NCBI GenBank assembly: GCA_026075535.2
Contig: AP026543.1
Span: 1,302,001 to 1,366,000 of the forward strand
Length of the DNA: 64,000 bases
Direction: 5' to 3'
Source: Tricholoma matsutake
Taxonomy: Eukaryota > Basidiomycota > Agaricomycetes > Agaricales > Tricholomataceae
The notes below the pieces were generated by a model. It was not told where the DNA came from, made no database searches, and worked only from the letters and a program-made list of their open reading frames with translations. Shown one piece after another: positions 50,549 to 60,641 of this stretch. The first letter of the stretch is position 1; the number at the start of each line of letters is the position of its first letter. The position numbers and the translations under genes are program-made.

Positions 50549-50974
50549 TGTAAGGGGACTAGGGGGGTGCCCTGTGTGTTTTTCCTATTTTTTATGTTCG
50601 TCCCATATTTTTCCCCACCTCATTTCCTTCTATTCTTCATTTTCTATGATTTTTCCGGATTTTATTACTAATTTTCCCTTGCTATCATGTTTGTATATGT
50701 TGACACTTTTATATTTAGAGGCGGAGTACCCCTTCCGACACATACCCCTTGGTATGATGTCATTCGGCGGCCTTGATCCGCCTATCTCCGCCTTTTTCTA
50801 TTTTTAGGTTATATTTGATTTTTGTCATCTTCACATATACTGGGCATCAGCAAGGGGATCCTTAGAGTTTTCTCTTCGGATTTCCCTTTGCTAGGTGTGC
50901 CCCCAATCCCTGTATTATGTAGCATAATTTTAACTTCGGATTTCCCTTTGCTAGAGGCTTAGGTTGCCCTTATA
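50549..50974 (+). mobile_element. Gypsy (G-family) solo LTR
   Basis: 426 bp, TGTAAGGGGACTAGG to GGTTGCCCTTATA. A perfect 5-bp duplication AGTGT lies on each side (50544-50548, 50975-50979), so it arose by LTR-LTR recombination at this site. It is not the 5' LTR of G3 downstream. It is nearly identical to the LTR at 57928, so it is young. Confidence 0.95.
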
Positions 50975-50979
50975 AGTGT

Positions 50980-51830
50980 TGTGGTGTTGGCATTGTCCAT
51001 CGTTGTGGGCTCTGGCATCAGCATTGTCGTTCCACCCCACGAGCAGATGCTCATGGGGCTGGGGCTGAGAGGTATGTCATCTGTTGTCATGGTTAGGTCC
51101 TGGTGCTGTTGTGGTGTGCTGTGGTTGTAGTAGAAAAGAAAAACCTACAAACACAATAGAAAAGTATGTCAGAAGTAAAATAAAGTAAAAGAACAATGAA
51201 ATACTTACCTGTAATGATTTAAGAGTCCCCAGGCCCTAGGCAATGGAATTGATGCCCGAATCTGTGCACCCCATCCCATTGCTTGCCACCCCAGCCCATT
51301 GACATTGTCATTGTATGCCATGTCACCGTGGTAGTCACGTTCATGGTGGGTGTCGTTCTGGTTGAGGTGGTGACAGTGGTGGTTGCATTGGCAGTGGTGG
51401 CTGCATTGGCAGTGGTTGCATTGGTGGTGATGGTGGTGGTAGTGCCGCATTGGTGGACCAGAAGATAGCACCGACGATCCACCCTGCGAGCAGTGGCTCA
51501 CGAGGCTGGACATCAGTACTGTGTTGTTCAGCTTTGTCATCATTGTCATCTCTGTTGTCATCAAAGATAGCATCAACAATCCACCCCACGAGCAGTGGCT
51601 CGCGAGGCTGGATGTCGGTGTTGGGTCATCATCATCTCTATTCATTGGCCAGCCCAGTCATCCATTAGTGAAGACCCACCCCATGAGCAGTGGCTCAGGA
51701 GGCTGGGGTGGTGGGGTCATTGTTATACTTAAACCTACAAAAGAGGCAAATAACAACATTAATAGAAAAGAGAATAATAAAAACAAGAAAAAAGACTTAA
51801 TTATATTGTGTTGGAGCATTCTACAACATG
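50980..51830 (-). repeat. Intron/hairpin payload in hAT-C, reverse orientation
   Basis: On the minus strand a donor GTAAGTATTTCATTG lies at about 51208 and an acceptor-like TGTAGGTTT near 51148. A second T-rich unit (51735-51810) ends TTTTGTAGGTTTAAG. Hairpins with CCCCACGAGCAGTGGCTCG (51585) and CCCCACGAGCAGATGCTCA (51038) recur. The payload is thus present in an element whose termini are unrelated to hAT-A. Confidence 0.55.
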
Positions 51831-52390
51831 GGTGTTGGTTGTCAAACACGTAGAACACGCATGACATGGCAGTTTTGCAGCCACAGTGTGCCGTTTGCAA
51901 TGGTTGAAGGGGCGTGGGGCTGTTTGTGGAGTGGTGGTGGAGACGGAGTGACATTGTGGTTGGTGTGGGAAGTCACCTGGCAATGGTGCCACTATTTTTT
52001 TTGGGAGCACAAGCACAACCAAATGGTCCATGCGCTGCCAATAGGTATATAAGCACTCATGAAATGAGTGATTTTTGCTTGGGCTTGCCCTCTCACCCGT
52101 AAATAGGAGGGTAATATAGTATCAATAGTATTTATTTTAATTTAAAATGTAGTATACATATATTATTATATTTTCATATCTTGCAAGCTTCATTCAACCA
52201 AAAGTCTGGTTCCCAACTGGTTGCAGTCGGTCTTTGGGCAGTCTACTAAGATGTTTTATCATGGATGAACCGTGAACCAGACTTGTGAGAATGTTGGGGC
52301 AACTGCAACTGATGGTCTGGTTGCGATCAGTCCAGTTTGGTTGGGTCCACAGTCTTTTTTTGGTCCAATAGACTGGACTTTCAAACACTA

Positions 52391-53900
52391 GGCATGGCAC
52401 CGGAAGATAGTCAAAGAAGAAGGGAAAGCCTTCAAAGAGATGACGAAAGAAGAGAAATGGGTGTGGGCCCAAAAGATGGTCGCCAAAGCAAAAGAAAAGA
52501 TGGCCCTCAAAACAAAGGCAAAAGAAGAAGAGTGACTGACATGGCACTGGATAGCCACTAAAGAACTGGAGAAACTTGCCCTCAAAAGGAAGGAGAGCAA
52601 AGAGTGACTGGCATGGACCTGAAGGATAGTTGCCAAGGAAAAGGAAAAGCTCACCCTCAAAAAGAAACCGGCAAATGAGGAACAGCTAACACAATGCCGA
52701 AGAATTGCCACCAAAGCAAGGCAGATGGGAGAAGCCCTCCATGCTAAACTGGGAGGGAGCAGGATGCCCATCGAAACAAGGAGAGCAACAATTGAAGAAG
52801 TAGAAAATGAAGAGATCACGATCACAACTCTTCAGAATGTGGAGCCCATTGGGCCACAAGATAAAGAAGACACTGGGAAGGAAAACCCAGCACCGGCAAA
52901 CCACGAACAGGCAATGGAACAGGCAATGGAACAAATGGAAGGGACACCCAAACAAAGGATTGCAGATGATGAACTACTGGTTGCCTACATCTGAGGAGAA
53001 CCCATCATTGGAATATTTGAACCAGCTAAATCACCGCTGACAGAGGAGTACGATGAGCCAAATTACTTGTACTCCCAGACGACAAAGACAATCTCTCAGA
53101 TCGTGAAGGCAAAAGGATCACTGTGATATGCATATGGACAGAATATATGGATTAGGGCAAAAACATCAGCCTCACAGCACCTGACACATAAGAAGGAAGG
53201 AGACCCCGAACAGAAGACCCTGGATGAACTACTCCCTGAACAGTACAAGGAGTACCGATGGATATTCAAAAAGGAAGCATCGGAAAGATTCCCAGAAACA
53301 AGACCCTGGGATCATGCAATTGAACTGAAACTGGACTTTGTGGCAAAAGATTGCAGGGTTTACCCATTATCACCAGCAGAACAGAAGAAACTTGACAAGT
53401 TCCTTGATGAAAGCCTAGAAAAAGGATATATCCAACCATCGAAATTGCCCATGGCATCACCATTCTTCTTCGTTGCGAAGAAGGACTCGGATGCCCTGAG
53501 ACCATGTCAGGACTACAGGTACTTGAATAATGGAACAATCAAGAACACCTACCTGCTGCCGCTGGTAGGAGACATGTTGGATAAACTAAGAGGGGTGAAA
53601 TGGTTCACAAAATTGGACATCTGATGGGGGTATCACAACATCAGAATCAAGGATGGAGATCAATGGAAGGCAGCCTTCAAGACAAACAGAGGGCTGTTTG
53701 AACCAGTGGTGATGTTCTTTGATTATGCAACTCACCAGCGACCTTCCAGGCAATGATGAATGAGATCTTCTGTGATCAGAGAAGGATGGCTCATGATTTA
53801 CATGGACGACATCCTGATATTCTCCAAAGATCAGAACGAACACCAGGAAAGGACAAGAAGGGTGCTGCAAAGACTAGCAGAAAATGACCTCAAGTGGTGA
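52391..53900 (+). pseudogene. Gypsy-B pol: linker and reverse transcriptase, truncated
   Basis: After the duplicated GGCATGGC the frame gives an Arg/Glu/Lys-rich linker (52400-52990) with several TGA stops. RT follows: [61 protein letters not shown] and [10 protein letters not shown]. The stop at 53622-53624 replaces the Arg usually found in LD-x-RWGY, consistent with CGA to TGA. A shift follows at about 53730. The sequence ends inside RT at about 53900, where G3 begins. Confidence 0.85.
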
Positions 53901-54017
53901 GATGAACTCCAAGACCTGTTGGTGCTTGTAGATGTTGAGGAAGTGAAGGGTCAGGTTGCAGAGGAGATCAAGTCAGAAGTTGTGGAGGAGCAGGATTTTT
54001 CTACTTCCAGCAAGTGA
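53901..54017 (+). pseudogene. G3 gypsy gag tail
   Basis: The frame DELQDLLVLVDVEEVKG, then EIKSEVVEEQDFSTSSK and TGA (54015-54017), matches the gag end of G2 (42161-42270). The rest of gag, including the zinc knuckle, is missing because G3 starts here, fused to Gypsy-B RT. Gag and pol are in different frames and gag's stop lies 5 bases before the pol ATG. Confidence 0.8.
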
Positions 54018-54022
54018 ATCGT

Positions 54023-57000
54023 ATGCCCTCACTGCCTGTCCATAACCACTTTGAAGTCTTGTCAGTTGAATCCCCGGAGAATGAATCCATTTCTGTGACT
54101 GCTCCCCTCTCTGACCCTTCGAAGTTGGCTAAAGACGTACCTGCTCTCCCCATCTCTCCTTCTACTCCACGTCCCAAAATTAAATCATGGGAGCATAAAC
54201 TACCATGCAAGTATATTGTGGCATCCACTCCCTCTGCACATTCCTTAAACCTAGCCATCGAACTGCAGACGACCGACACTGGACAGATACTCGGTGTCTC
54301 TGCGCTCCTGGACTCTGGTGCGACTGGTCTCTTCATCGATTCCCATCTGGTACAACAACATCGTCTAAATACTCGCTCACTCTCATGTCCGATACCTGTA
54401 TATAATGTGGATGGATCCCCAAATGAAGCTGGTGCCATCCGAGAGGTTGCAGACCTGGTTCTCCATTACAAAGATCATAGTGAGCGTGCCCTTTTTGCTG
54501 TCACTCAATTAGGAAAGCAGAAGGTGATTTTGGGATATCCATGGCTTCGAGACCATAACCCAGAGGTCGACTGGCGCACCGGGGAGGTTACCATGAGCCG
54601 ATGTCCATCCCGCTGTCGGACATGTTTCACAGAAGCCAGGCAAGAACATCGTGGACAGAAGGCAGCAATACGACAAACTCAGAAGTGTCGTGCTGGACCC
54701 CTGCCTATACCGGAAGTGGAATTGGAAGGGGTTCCTGATCTAATGCCGGACTCGGATGATGATGATGAGGACCCAGAGGAAGTGGAGGAGGGTGATCGGA
54801 TCTTCTACACTGCGATTCGCTCATCGCATGAGGTGTGTGCCACATCGAACATATCCCAACGCCTCGCCGAGGCCTTCCACAAAAACAACGCTGCTAAATC
54901 CTCTACTAACTCCTTACTCCCTCATCTCCATGAGTTTGAAGATGTGTTCTCCAAGGAGTCATTTGACTCTCTTCCCGCGCGTAAGCCATGGGATCACGCG
55001 ATCAAACTCACCCCCGGCGCAACCCCTTCATCCTGCAAGGTCTATCCTCTCTCTCCAGAAGAACAATGGCAGCTTGACCAGTTCATCGACGAGCACCTGG
55101 CCTCTGGACGTATTCGACCATCGAAGTCACCCATGGCCTCTCCCTTTTTCTTTGTCAAGAAGAAGGATGGCTCACTTCAACCGGTTCAAGACTACAGAAG
55201 GCTCAACAACATCACGGTCAAAAATCGCTACCCACTACCCCTCATCTCCGAACTCGTAAACCAGCTCCGTGGAGCCCGATACTTCACCAAGCTCGATGTC
55301 CATTGGGGCTATAATAATGTGAGGATAAAGGAGGGAGATGAGTGGAAGGCAGCCTTTCGTACCAACCGTGGTCTTTTTGAACCGCTTGTCATGTTCTTTG
55401 GCCTTACTAATAGCCCTGCCACCTTTCAGACCATGATGAACGACATCTTCCATGACCTCATCCTCGAAGGCGTTGTCTGCATCTATCTCGATGACATCCT
55501 CATCTTCACTCGCATGGTTGAAGAACAGCGTCGCATCACACGCCTCGTCCTAGAGCGACTTCGACGGTACAAACTCTACCTTCGTCAGGACAAATGTGAG
55601 TTCGAAAGGACCAAGATCGAGTACCTCGGCCTGATTATCTTGGAGGGTCAAGTGGAGATGGATCCTATCAAGGTAAACGGGGTCACAGCTTGGCCGACGC
55701 CCACGAACAAGAAGGAGGTGCAGTCTTTCCTGGGCTTCATCAATTTCTATCGGCGTTTTATCAAGGATTTCTCACATCATGCACGACCACTGTTCGACTT
55801 GACAGGAAAGGAGGCATGGAGGTGGGATAATGCACAACAGGAGGCGTTCGAAAAGCTTAAGGAGATGGTCACTTCTGCTCCGATCCTTACCTTTGCTGAC
55901 GATTCGCGTCCCTTTCGTGTAGAAGCCGACAGTTCTGACTTTGCGATGGGCGCCGTGTTGTCTCAGCAGTCTCCGGAGGACCAGAAGTGGCATCCTGTTG
56001 CGTTCTACTCCAAAAGCCTTAGTGCTGTAGAGAGAAACTACGAGATCCATGACGAGGAGATGTTGGCGATAATGCGTGTGCTTGAGGAGTGGCGACACTT
56101 CCTCGAGGGTGCCCAACACAAGGTGGAAATTTGGACGGATCACAAGAACCTTGAGTACTTCATGACGGCCAAGAAATTGAACCGTCGTCAAGCTCGTTGG
56201 TCCCTGTATCTATCTAGATTCGACTTCTCCTTACACCACTGTCCAGGTCACAGCATGGGGAAGACCGATGCCCTATCCCGATGTGCAGACCATGGGGATG
56301 GCAGCGGTGACAACCAAAACATTGTGCTGTTGCAGCCAGACCTGTTCACCATTTGGGCACTGGAAGGCATTGCACCCCAGGGCAAGGAGCGGGACATCCT
56401 ACGTGACATTCGTCATGCAAACCGTAGCGGTTTACATGAGGATGTTGTTGCCCGAGCTTTTAAAGAACTGAGGAAGGGATCGACCCTTTCCTTACGTGCG
56501 GCAGAGTGGGCTGAAAAGGAGGACTTGTTGTATTTCAGGGATCGCATCTATGTTCCCAATGACCCAGACCTTCGCCGGCGCATCATATCCCAACACCATG
56601 ACTCACAGATTGCTGGCCACCCCGGACACTGGAAGACCTTGGAGCTCACCTCACGGAACTATTGGTGGCCACAAATGTTGCGGCTCATTGGTCAGTATTG
56701 TTGCACTTGTGACCTTTGCTTATGCACCAAGGTTCCTCGTCGCAAGCCTATTGGTGAGCTACACCCTCTTCCTGTTCCAGAGAGTTGTTGGGATGTTGTC
56801 AGCGTCGACTTTGTGGTGGAGTTGCCAGAGTCAAATGGGTTTGATGCGGTGATGTGCACAGTTGACTCAGTGGGAAAATGCGCTCACTTCATTCCCACTC
56901 ACACCACTGTCAGTGCCCTAGGTGCCGCTCAACTCTACCTCCACCATGTGTGGAAATTGCATGGACTTCCTGGTGCCTTCCTCTCGGATCATGGCCCTCA

Positions 57001-57385
57001 GTTCATGGCAGAGTTCACTCGTGAGCTGTACCGACTCCTGGGGATCAAACTCCTCACTTCAACCGCTTATCACCCACAAACTGATGGCCAGACGGAGCGA
57101 GTCAACCAGGAACTGGAGCAGTACATCCACCTCTTTGTCAATGAACGCCAGGACGATTGGGATGATTTCCTTCCTTTGGCCGAGTTTGGATACAACAACC
57201 ATGTCCATGCTTCCACTCAACAGACCCCTTTCCTCTTAGACACTGGACGACATCCACGCATGGGATTTGAACCTCGCCAAACTCCCTCACACATCGAGAC
57301 AGTGAATGAGTTCACAGAACACATGAGGGATAGCTTGGAGGAGGCAAGGGCAGCCTTAGCAAAGGCGAAGGACGACATGGCGTGA
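54023..57385 (+). CDS. pol: G3 Ty3/gypsy pol polyprotein (nearly intact)
   Basis: 1120 codons from the ATG at 54023 to TGA at 57383. Domains in order: protease (LLDSGATGLFID, Asp near residue 97), acidic linker (DSDDDDEDPEEVEEGD), RT ([31 protein letters not shown] with YLDD at 488-491), RNase H (VEADSSDFAMGAVL, first Asp near 636; IWTDHKNLEYF) and the integrase zinc region (H-x-x-x..HPGH..CCTCDLC, about 853-899). The integrase core has D948, D989 and E1025 (DD35E). All catalytic residues I looked for are present. The terminal stop is premature (see next entry). CpG is abundant here, unlike G1 and G2, so this copy is young. Confidence 0.93.
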   Translation: MPSLPVHNHFEVLSVESPENESISVTAPLSDPSKLAKDVPALPISPSTPRPKIKSWEHKLPCKYIVASTPSAHSLNLAIELQTTDTGQILGVSALLDSGATGLFIDSHLVQQHRLNTRSLSCPIPVYNVDGSPNEAGAIREVADLVLHYKDHSERALFAVTQLGKQKVILGYPWLRDHNPEVDWRTGEVTMSRCPSRCRTCFTEARQEHRGQKAAIRQTQKCRAGPLPIPEVELEGVPDLMPDSDDDDEDPEEVEEGDRIFYTAIRSSHEVCATSNISQRLAEAFHKNNAAKSSTNSLLPHLHEFEDVFSKESFDSLPARKPWDHAIKLTPGATPSSCKVYPLSPEEQWQLDQFIDEHLASGRIRPSKSPMASPFFFVKKKDGSLQPVQDYRRLNNITVKNRYPLPLISELVNQLRGARYFTKLDVHWGYNNVRIKEGDEWKAAFRTNRGLFEPLVMFFGLTNSPATFQTMMNDIFHDLILEGVVCIYLDDILIFTRMVEEQRRITRLVLERLRRYKLYLRQDKCEFERTKIEYLGLIILEGQVEMDPIKVNGVTAWPTPTNKKEVQSFLGFINFYRRFIKDFSHHARPLFDLTGKEAWRWDNAQQEAFEKLKEMVTSAPILTFADDSRPFRVEADSSDFAMGAVLSQQSPEDQKWHPVAFYSKSLSAVERNYEIHDEEMLAIMRVLEEWRHFLEGAQHKVEIWTDHKNLEYFMTAKKLNRRQARWSLYLSRFDFSLHHCPGHSMGKTDALSRCADHGDGSGDNQNIVLLQPDLFTIWALEGIAPQGKERDILRDIRHANRSGLHEDVVARAFKELRKGSTLSLRAAEWAEKEDLLYFRDRIYVPNDPDLRRRIISQHHDSQIAGHPGHWKTLELTSRNYWWPQMLRLIGQYCCTCDLCLCTKVPRRKPIGELHPLPVPESCWDVVSVDFVVELPESNGFDAVMCTVDSVGKCAHFIPTHTTVSALGAAQLYLHHVWKLHGLPGAFLSDHGPQFMAEFTRELYRLLGIKLLTSTAYHPQTDGQTERVNQELEQYIHLFVNERQDDWDDFLPLAEFGYNNHVHASTQQTPFLLDTGRHPRMGFEPRQTPSHIETVNEFTEHMRDSLEEARAALAKAKDDMA

Positions 57386-57892
57386 TTTTACAACCAATGG
57401 CACTCCCCAACCCCTCAGTACAAGGTTGGTGATCGAGTTTATCTTAACTCCAGTGACATCTCCACTACACGTCCATCCAAGAAACTCGCTCATCACTTCT
57501 TGGGACCTTTCCCCATTGTCAAGTGCGTTGGAACACATGCCTATCGTCTACGCCTCCCAGCCTCCATGTCCAGACTCCATCCCATCTTCCATGTCGTCAA
57601 ATTGCTTCCAGCTCCCCCAGATCCGTTCCTGGGACGCCATTCACACCCACCACCACCACCTACAGTGATCGAGGGAGAACCCCAATATGAAGTCGAGTCA
57701 ATCTTGGACAGCCGTTTGCGTCGAGGAAAACTCCAGTATTTGGTACATTGGAAGGGTTATGGGTATGAGGAGAACTCATGGGTCGAAGAGTCTGACGTAA
57801 ATGCCCCTCGGTTAATCAAGGAATTCCACCGACGGCACACTGCTGCACCGCGTCGCATTCAAGTCACGGACTTTGGTCGTATACGGTTTTGA
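57386..57892 (+). pseudogene. G3 integrase C-terminus and chromodomain behind an in-frame stop
   Basis: The same frame continues for 168 codons after TGA 57383-57385: FYNQWHSPTPQYKVGD, then RLHPIFHVVKLLPAPPDPF, and the chromodomain PQYEVESILDSRLRRGKLQY..VHWKGYGYEENSWVEESDV. This identifies the element as a chromovirus, in which the chromodomain guides integration to heterochromatin. The stop aligns with His in G1 and Cys in G2, so the ancestor was probably an Arg codon CGN. Loss of this tail should impair targeting or integration. Confidence 0.9.
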
Positions 57893-57927
57893 ATGCATCG
57901 GGGCGATGCATCTTAGAGAGGGGGTGA
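57893..57927 (+). promoter_or_regulatory. G3 polypurine tract region
   Basis: CTTAGAGAGGGGGTGA ends directly before the LTR at 57928. A purine run at this place primes plus-strand DNA synthesis in LTR retrotransposons. Confidence 0.8.
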
Positions 57928-58353
57928 TGTAAGGGGACTAGGGGGGTGCCCTGTGTGTTTTTCCTATTTTTTATGTTCGTCCTATATTTTTCCCCACCTC
58001 ATTTCCTTCTATTCTTCATTTTCTATGATTTTTCCGGATTTTATTACTAATTTTCCCTTGCTATCATGTTTGTACATGTTGACACTTTTATGTTTAGAGG
58101 CGGAGTACCCCTTCCGACACATACCCCTTGGTATGATGTCATTTGGCAGCCTTGATCCGCCCATCTCTGCCTTTTTCTATTTTTAGGTTATATTTGATTT
58201 TTGTCGTCTTCACATATACTGGGCATCAGCAAGGGGATCCTTAGAGTTTTCTCTTTGGATTTCCCTTTGCTAGGTGCGCCCCCAATCCCTGTATTATGTA
58301 GCATAATTTTAACTTCGGATTTCCCTTTGCTAGAGGCTTAGGTTGCCCTTATA
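57928..58353 (+). mobile_element. 3' LTR of G3
   Basis: 426 bp, TGTAAGGGGACTAGG to GGTTGCCCTTATA, nearly identical to the solo LTR at 50549. Right flank ATGTG. Since G3 has no 5' LTR, a duplication cannot be tested. Confidence 0.95.
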
Positions 58354-59199
58354 ATGTGCTTAGTGTGACTGATTCTAAAAGAGGCAACCTTTTGAGAATT
58401 TAGAGGAAAAGGCTCGTTTTGCACATAATGAGCTTTTTATGGGCAAATTGACATCCAACATTTTATTAGTAAATACTGTAGACATGTGAATCTGTACTTA
58501 CTTTGAGAAAATGTAATGATTTCATGCCAAAATAGGAAAAATGTGAGAAACCAATTATGCGAGTCACATCAAGTGCATCGTGCCTCAAAAAGCATTGCTG
58601 CTACCCATTTGCAATACACCAATGACATGATAAAAATACCTACAATTAATATACTAGAAAACTTGAGCAGAAATGGTAGTGATCACCCCAACAAGAGGCA
58701 GAAACTTGACCAAAAAAGCTCTGCTGCAGCCAAAAAAAACATTGATTTATCCCTACTGTGGGTCTGTTAGAATATTCCATTGTGCGAAAACTCAAAATAA
58801 AGGATGGGCAAAATTTGGCAAATCACCTTAAGCTTTTGCTGACATGCAAAGCAAATTCCTCATTTACATGTTGCACTGAACCCATTTCACATGGCAGTTT
58901 TGTTTCTTGGACAACTGGAAATAACAGGTGACAACCAAAAATGACATGGGATGGCCAAATATAAGTTTGTTGCATTTTTTATCTGATTGGATGGCAGTTA
59001 GTGGTCAGATATAGCTGTGAGTGTTTGCAAGTCTTATTTCTTGGTCAGCTTTTACTCAATCTTCATAAAAATTGAAACACATATATTACACAACTATAAC
59101 AACAATATGTTGGTCATACATTTTGCATTTTCCTCTTTACTGTCTCAAGGGGGGTGTTCCATGGTTTCTCCACCAAAAACCTTCCTAATTTGACCAGGT
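58354..59199. other. Unassigned sequence between G3 and the KDZ fragment
   Basis: No recognisable gene. An 84-codon frame at 58516-58770 (KSIAATHLQYTNDM, NKRQKLDQKSSAAAKKN) has normal complexity and a nuclear-signal-like KRQK, but no domain I know. Confidence 0.3.
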
Positions 59200-60641
59200 T
59201 GTCACATTGAAGTAACTCCATGTGACATTAGTCGATTATGAAAGTCGTCTACCTTAACAGTAGCCCTCAAAACAAACTTACCCTGTAAATGAAATACAAG
59301 GAAATTCTCCACCAAAGCAGATGGGACAGCATGAGCATAGATAGTCACTGGGTTGGGAGTGAGGAGTGGGATCTGGGAAGGGGTTGATTGGTGTGTCGGA
59401 TGGATCATCATCATTGAGATCAACCTCTGAACGTTGTCTTTTTGAAGGAGAAGGAGCGGAAGGGGCAGGAGAAGTTTCAGGTGAGCGATCTTGGAGTTCC
59501 AGAGTCACTGATGGTACTCTAGAATAAAACAAGAACTCATGATCATGAATTTTATCATCTGTTGTATGTGGGTCAGGGTTGGAGATAGCTATTGGTGCTG
59601 TTTGCATTGGAGTAGGAGAAGTTGGCGGTGTTGAAAAATCTGAATCTGGTGTCACATCCTTGAGCAAGCCATCATCTATTCCAACTGTAATTTGTTGGAC
59701 ATGAGTTAATATATTATCCACATGTTTATTGGTAGTGTCTTGAAGAGCATCGTACCATTGTAGCACACTGCCAAATTGTCTATGAAGAGAATCCTGCATG
59801 ATATTTCAGTAATGCCATGTCGTACTCAATAAATGATGATACCTTTGTTGTCAATTTATATCCTTGACTGTCAAGAAACTCCTCAATGGTTTTGCACCAC
59901 CCTGTATTGTTTGGTGGGGTATGAACAAATAGACATGTGACAAACTCCAGTACTTGCAAGTCCACAGCTAATGTTGGCACCAGGGGAGAGCAAGGAAAAC
60001 GTCCCCACTGCATAAGCTGCCTAAAGACTGGTGCACAGGAGCATGAATGGATCGTCAAAGATTCAAGGATTGTATGACAGACATTAGCTAATGGAGTCAC
60101 ATAATCATGATTATCAGCTATATACCTGAAAAATGCACGATGGCAATCTGCAAAGATCAACCACCCTCTTGACACATGCAGATGGGCTGTGAAACATCTG
60201 GTTGGCTGCAAAGAGAGAGAGTTTGATGGACATATTCCATGTATGGTAGGATTAACTTGGGGATCACTTCGTTTGCCCAGCACACAGTTTGATTTGCTCT
60301 CTTTCTGTGATGATGGCTTGCTACAGGTGTATCATAGAGATTGGGAGCCAAGTTGCCACCAAAAACATCAAAGTGCTGTAGACCTTTGTCCACAACATCA
60401 GGCATTGGGGCTGCATGTAGATCTCCATCTTGTGGTTGATTGCCTGCAAAGCCAACTTGCCCGGGCAGCCATGGAAGGTTAGAGGTTGTTGTATAAGGGT
60501 TTCTCCATGGGTAAGGTACACCAATGGTTGAATGCTGCTGGGCTTTGTAAGATGATGAGGGCAAGATGGCCTAAGTTGAGGTGTGTAGATCTTCTGTGGG
60601 CTGTCTGCACTCCTGAATTTCTTCAAGAACCAGGTGTGCAT
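59200..60641 (-). pseudogene. KDZ transposase N-terminal region with cysteine clusters
   Basis: The minus strand from 60641 reads MHTWFLKKFRSADSPQKIY and further N-terminal pieces in several frames. Then come RGWLIFADCHRAFFRYI, a Cys cluster HSCSCAPVFRQLMQWGRFPC, PTLAVDLQVLEFVTCLFVH and GWCKTIEEFLDSQGYKLTTK. A likely intron near 59800 precedes RQFGSVLQWYDALQ. A Ser/Pro-rich stretch with SPSKRQRSEVD ends in YLCSCCPICFGGEFP. This order is that of Kyakuja-Dileera-Zisupton (KDZ) transposases with CxC-type clusters, abundant in Agaricomycetes. The catalytic domain that should follow CPICFGG is absent: the match stops after a donor-like GGTAAGT near 59277. The gene is truncated. Confidence 0.75.

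Larger units (their letters stand above)
50033..52390. mobile_element. hAT-C element (TIR TAGT...ACTA) in Gypsy-B
   Basis: It starts TAGTCTGGTCTGGTCTGG and ends GACTTTCAAACACTA. A perfect 8-bp duplication GGCATGGC flanks it (50025-50032, 52391-52398). Both ends are rich in GGTCTGG/CCAGACC and share GACCCCAAA..GGGGGCAAC-like blocks. The centre holds a gypsy solo LTR and, in reverse, the intron and hairpin payload also seen in the hAT-A composites. No transposase was found. Confidence 0.85.

Noticed and set aside
50549..58353. Reading the LTRs at 50549 and 57928 as the two ends of one complete gypsy element.
   Set aside because: The first LTR has its own AGTGT duplication on both sides and is followed by non-gypsy DNA; hAT-C ends and Gypsy-B sequence lie between. 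G3 simply lacks a 5' LTR.
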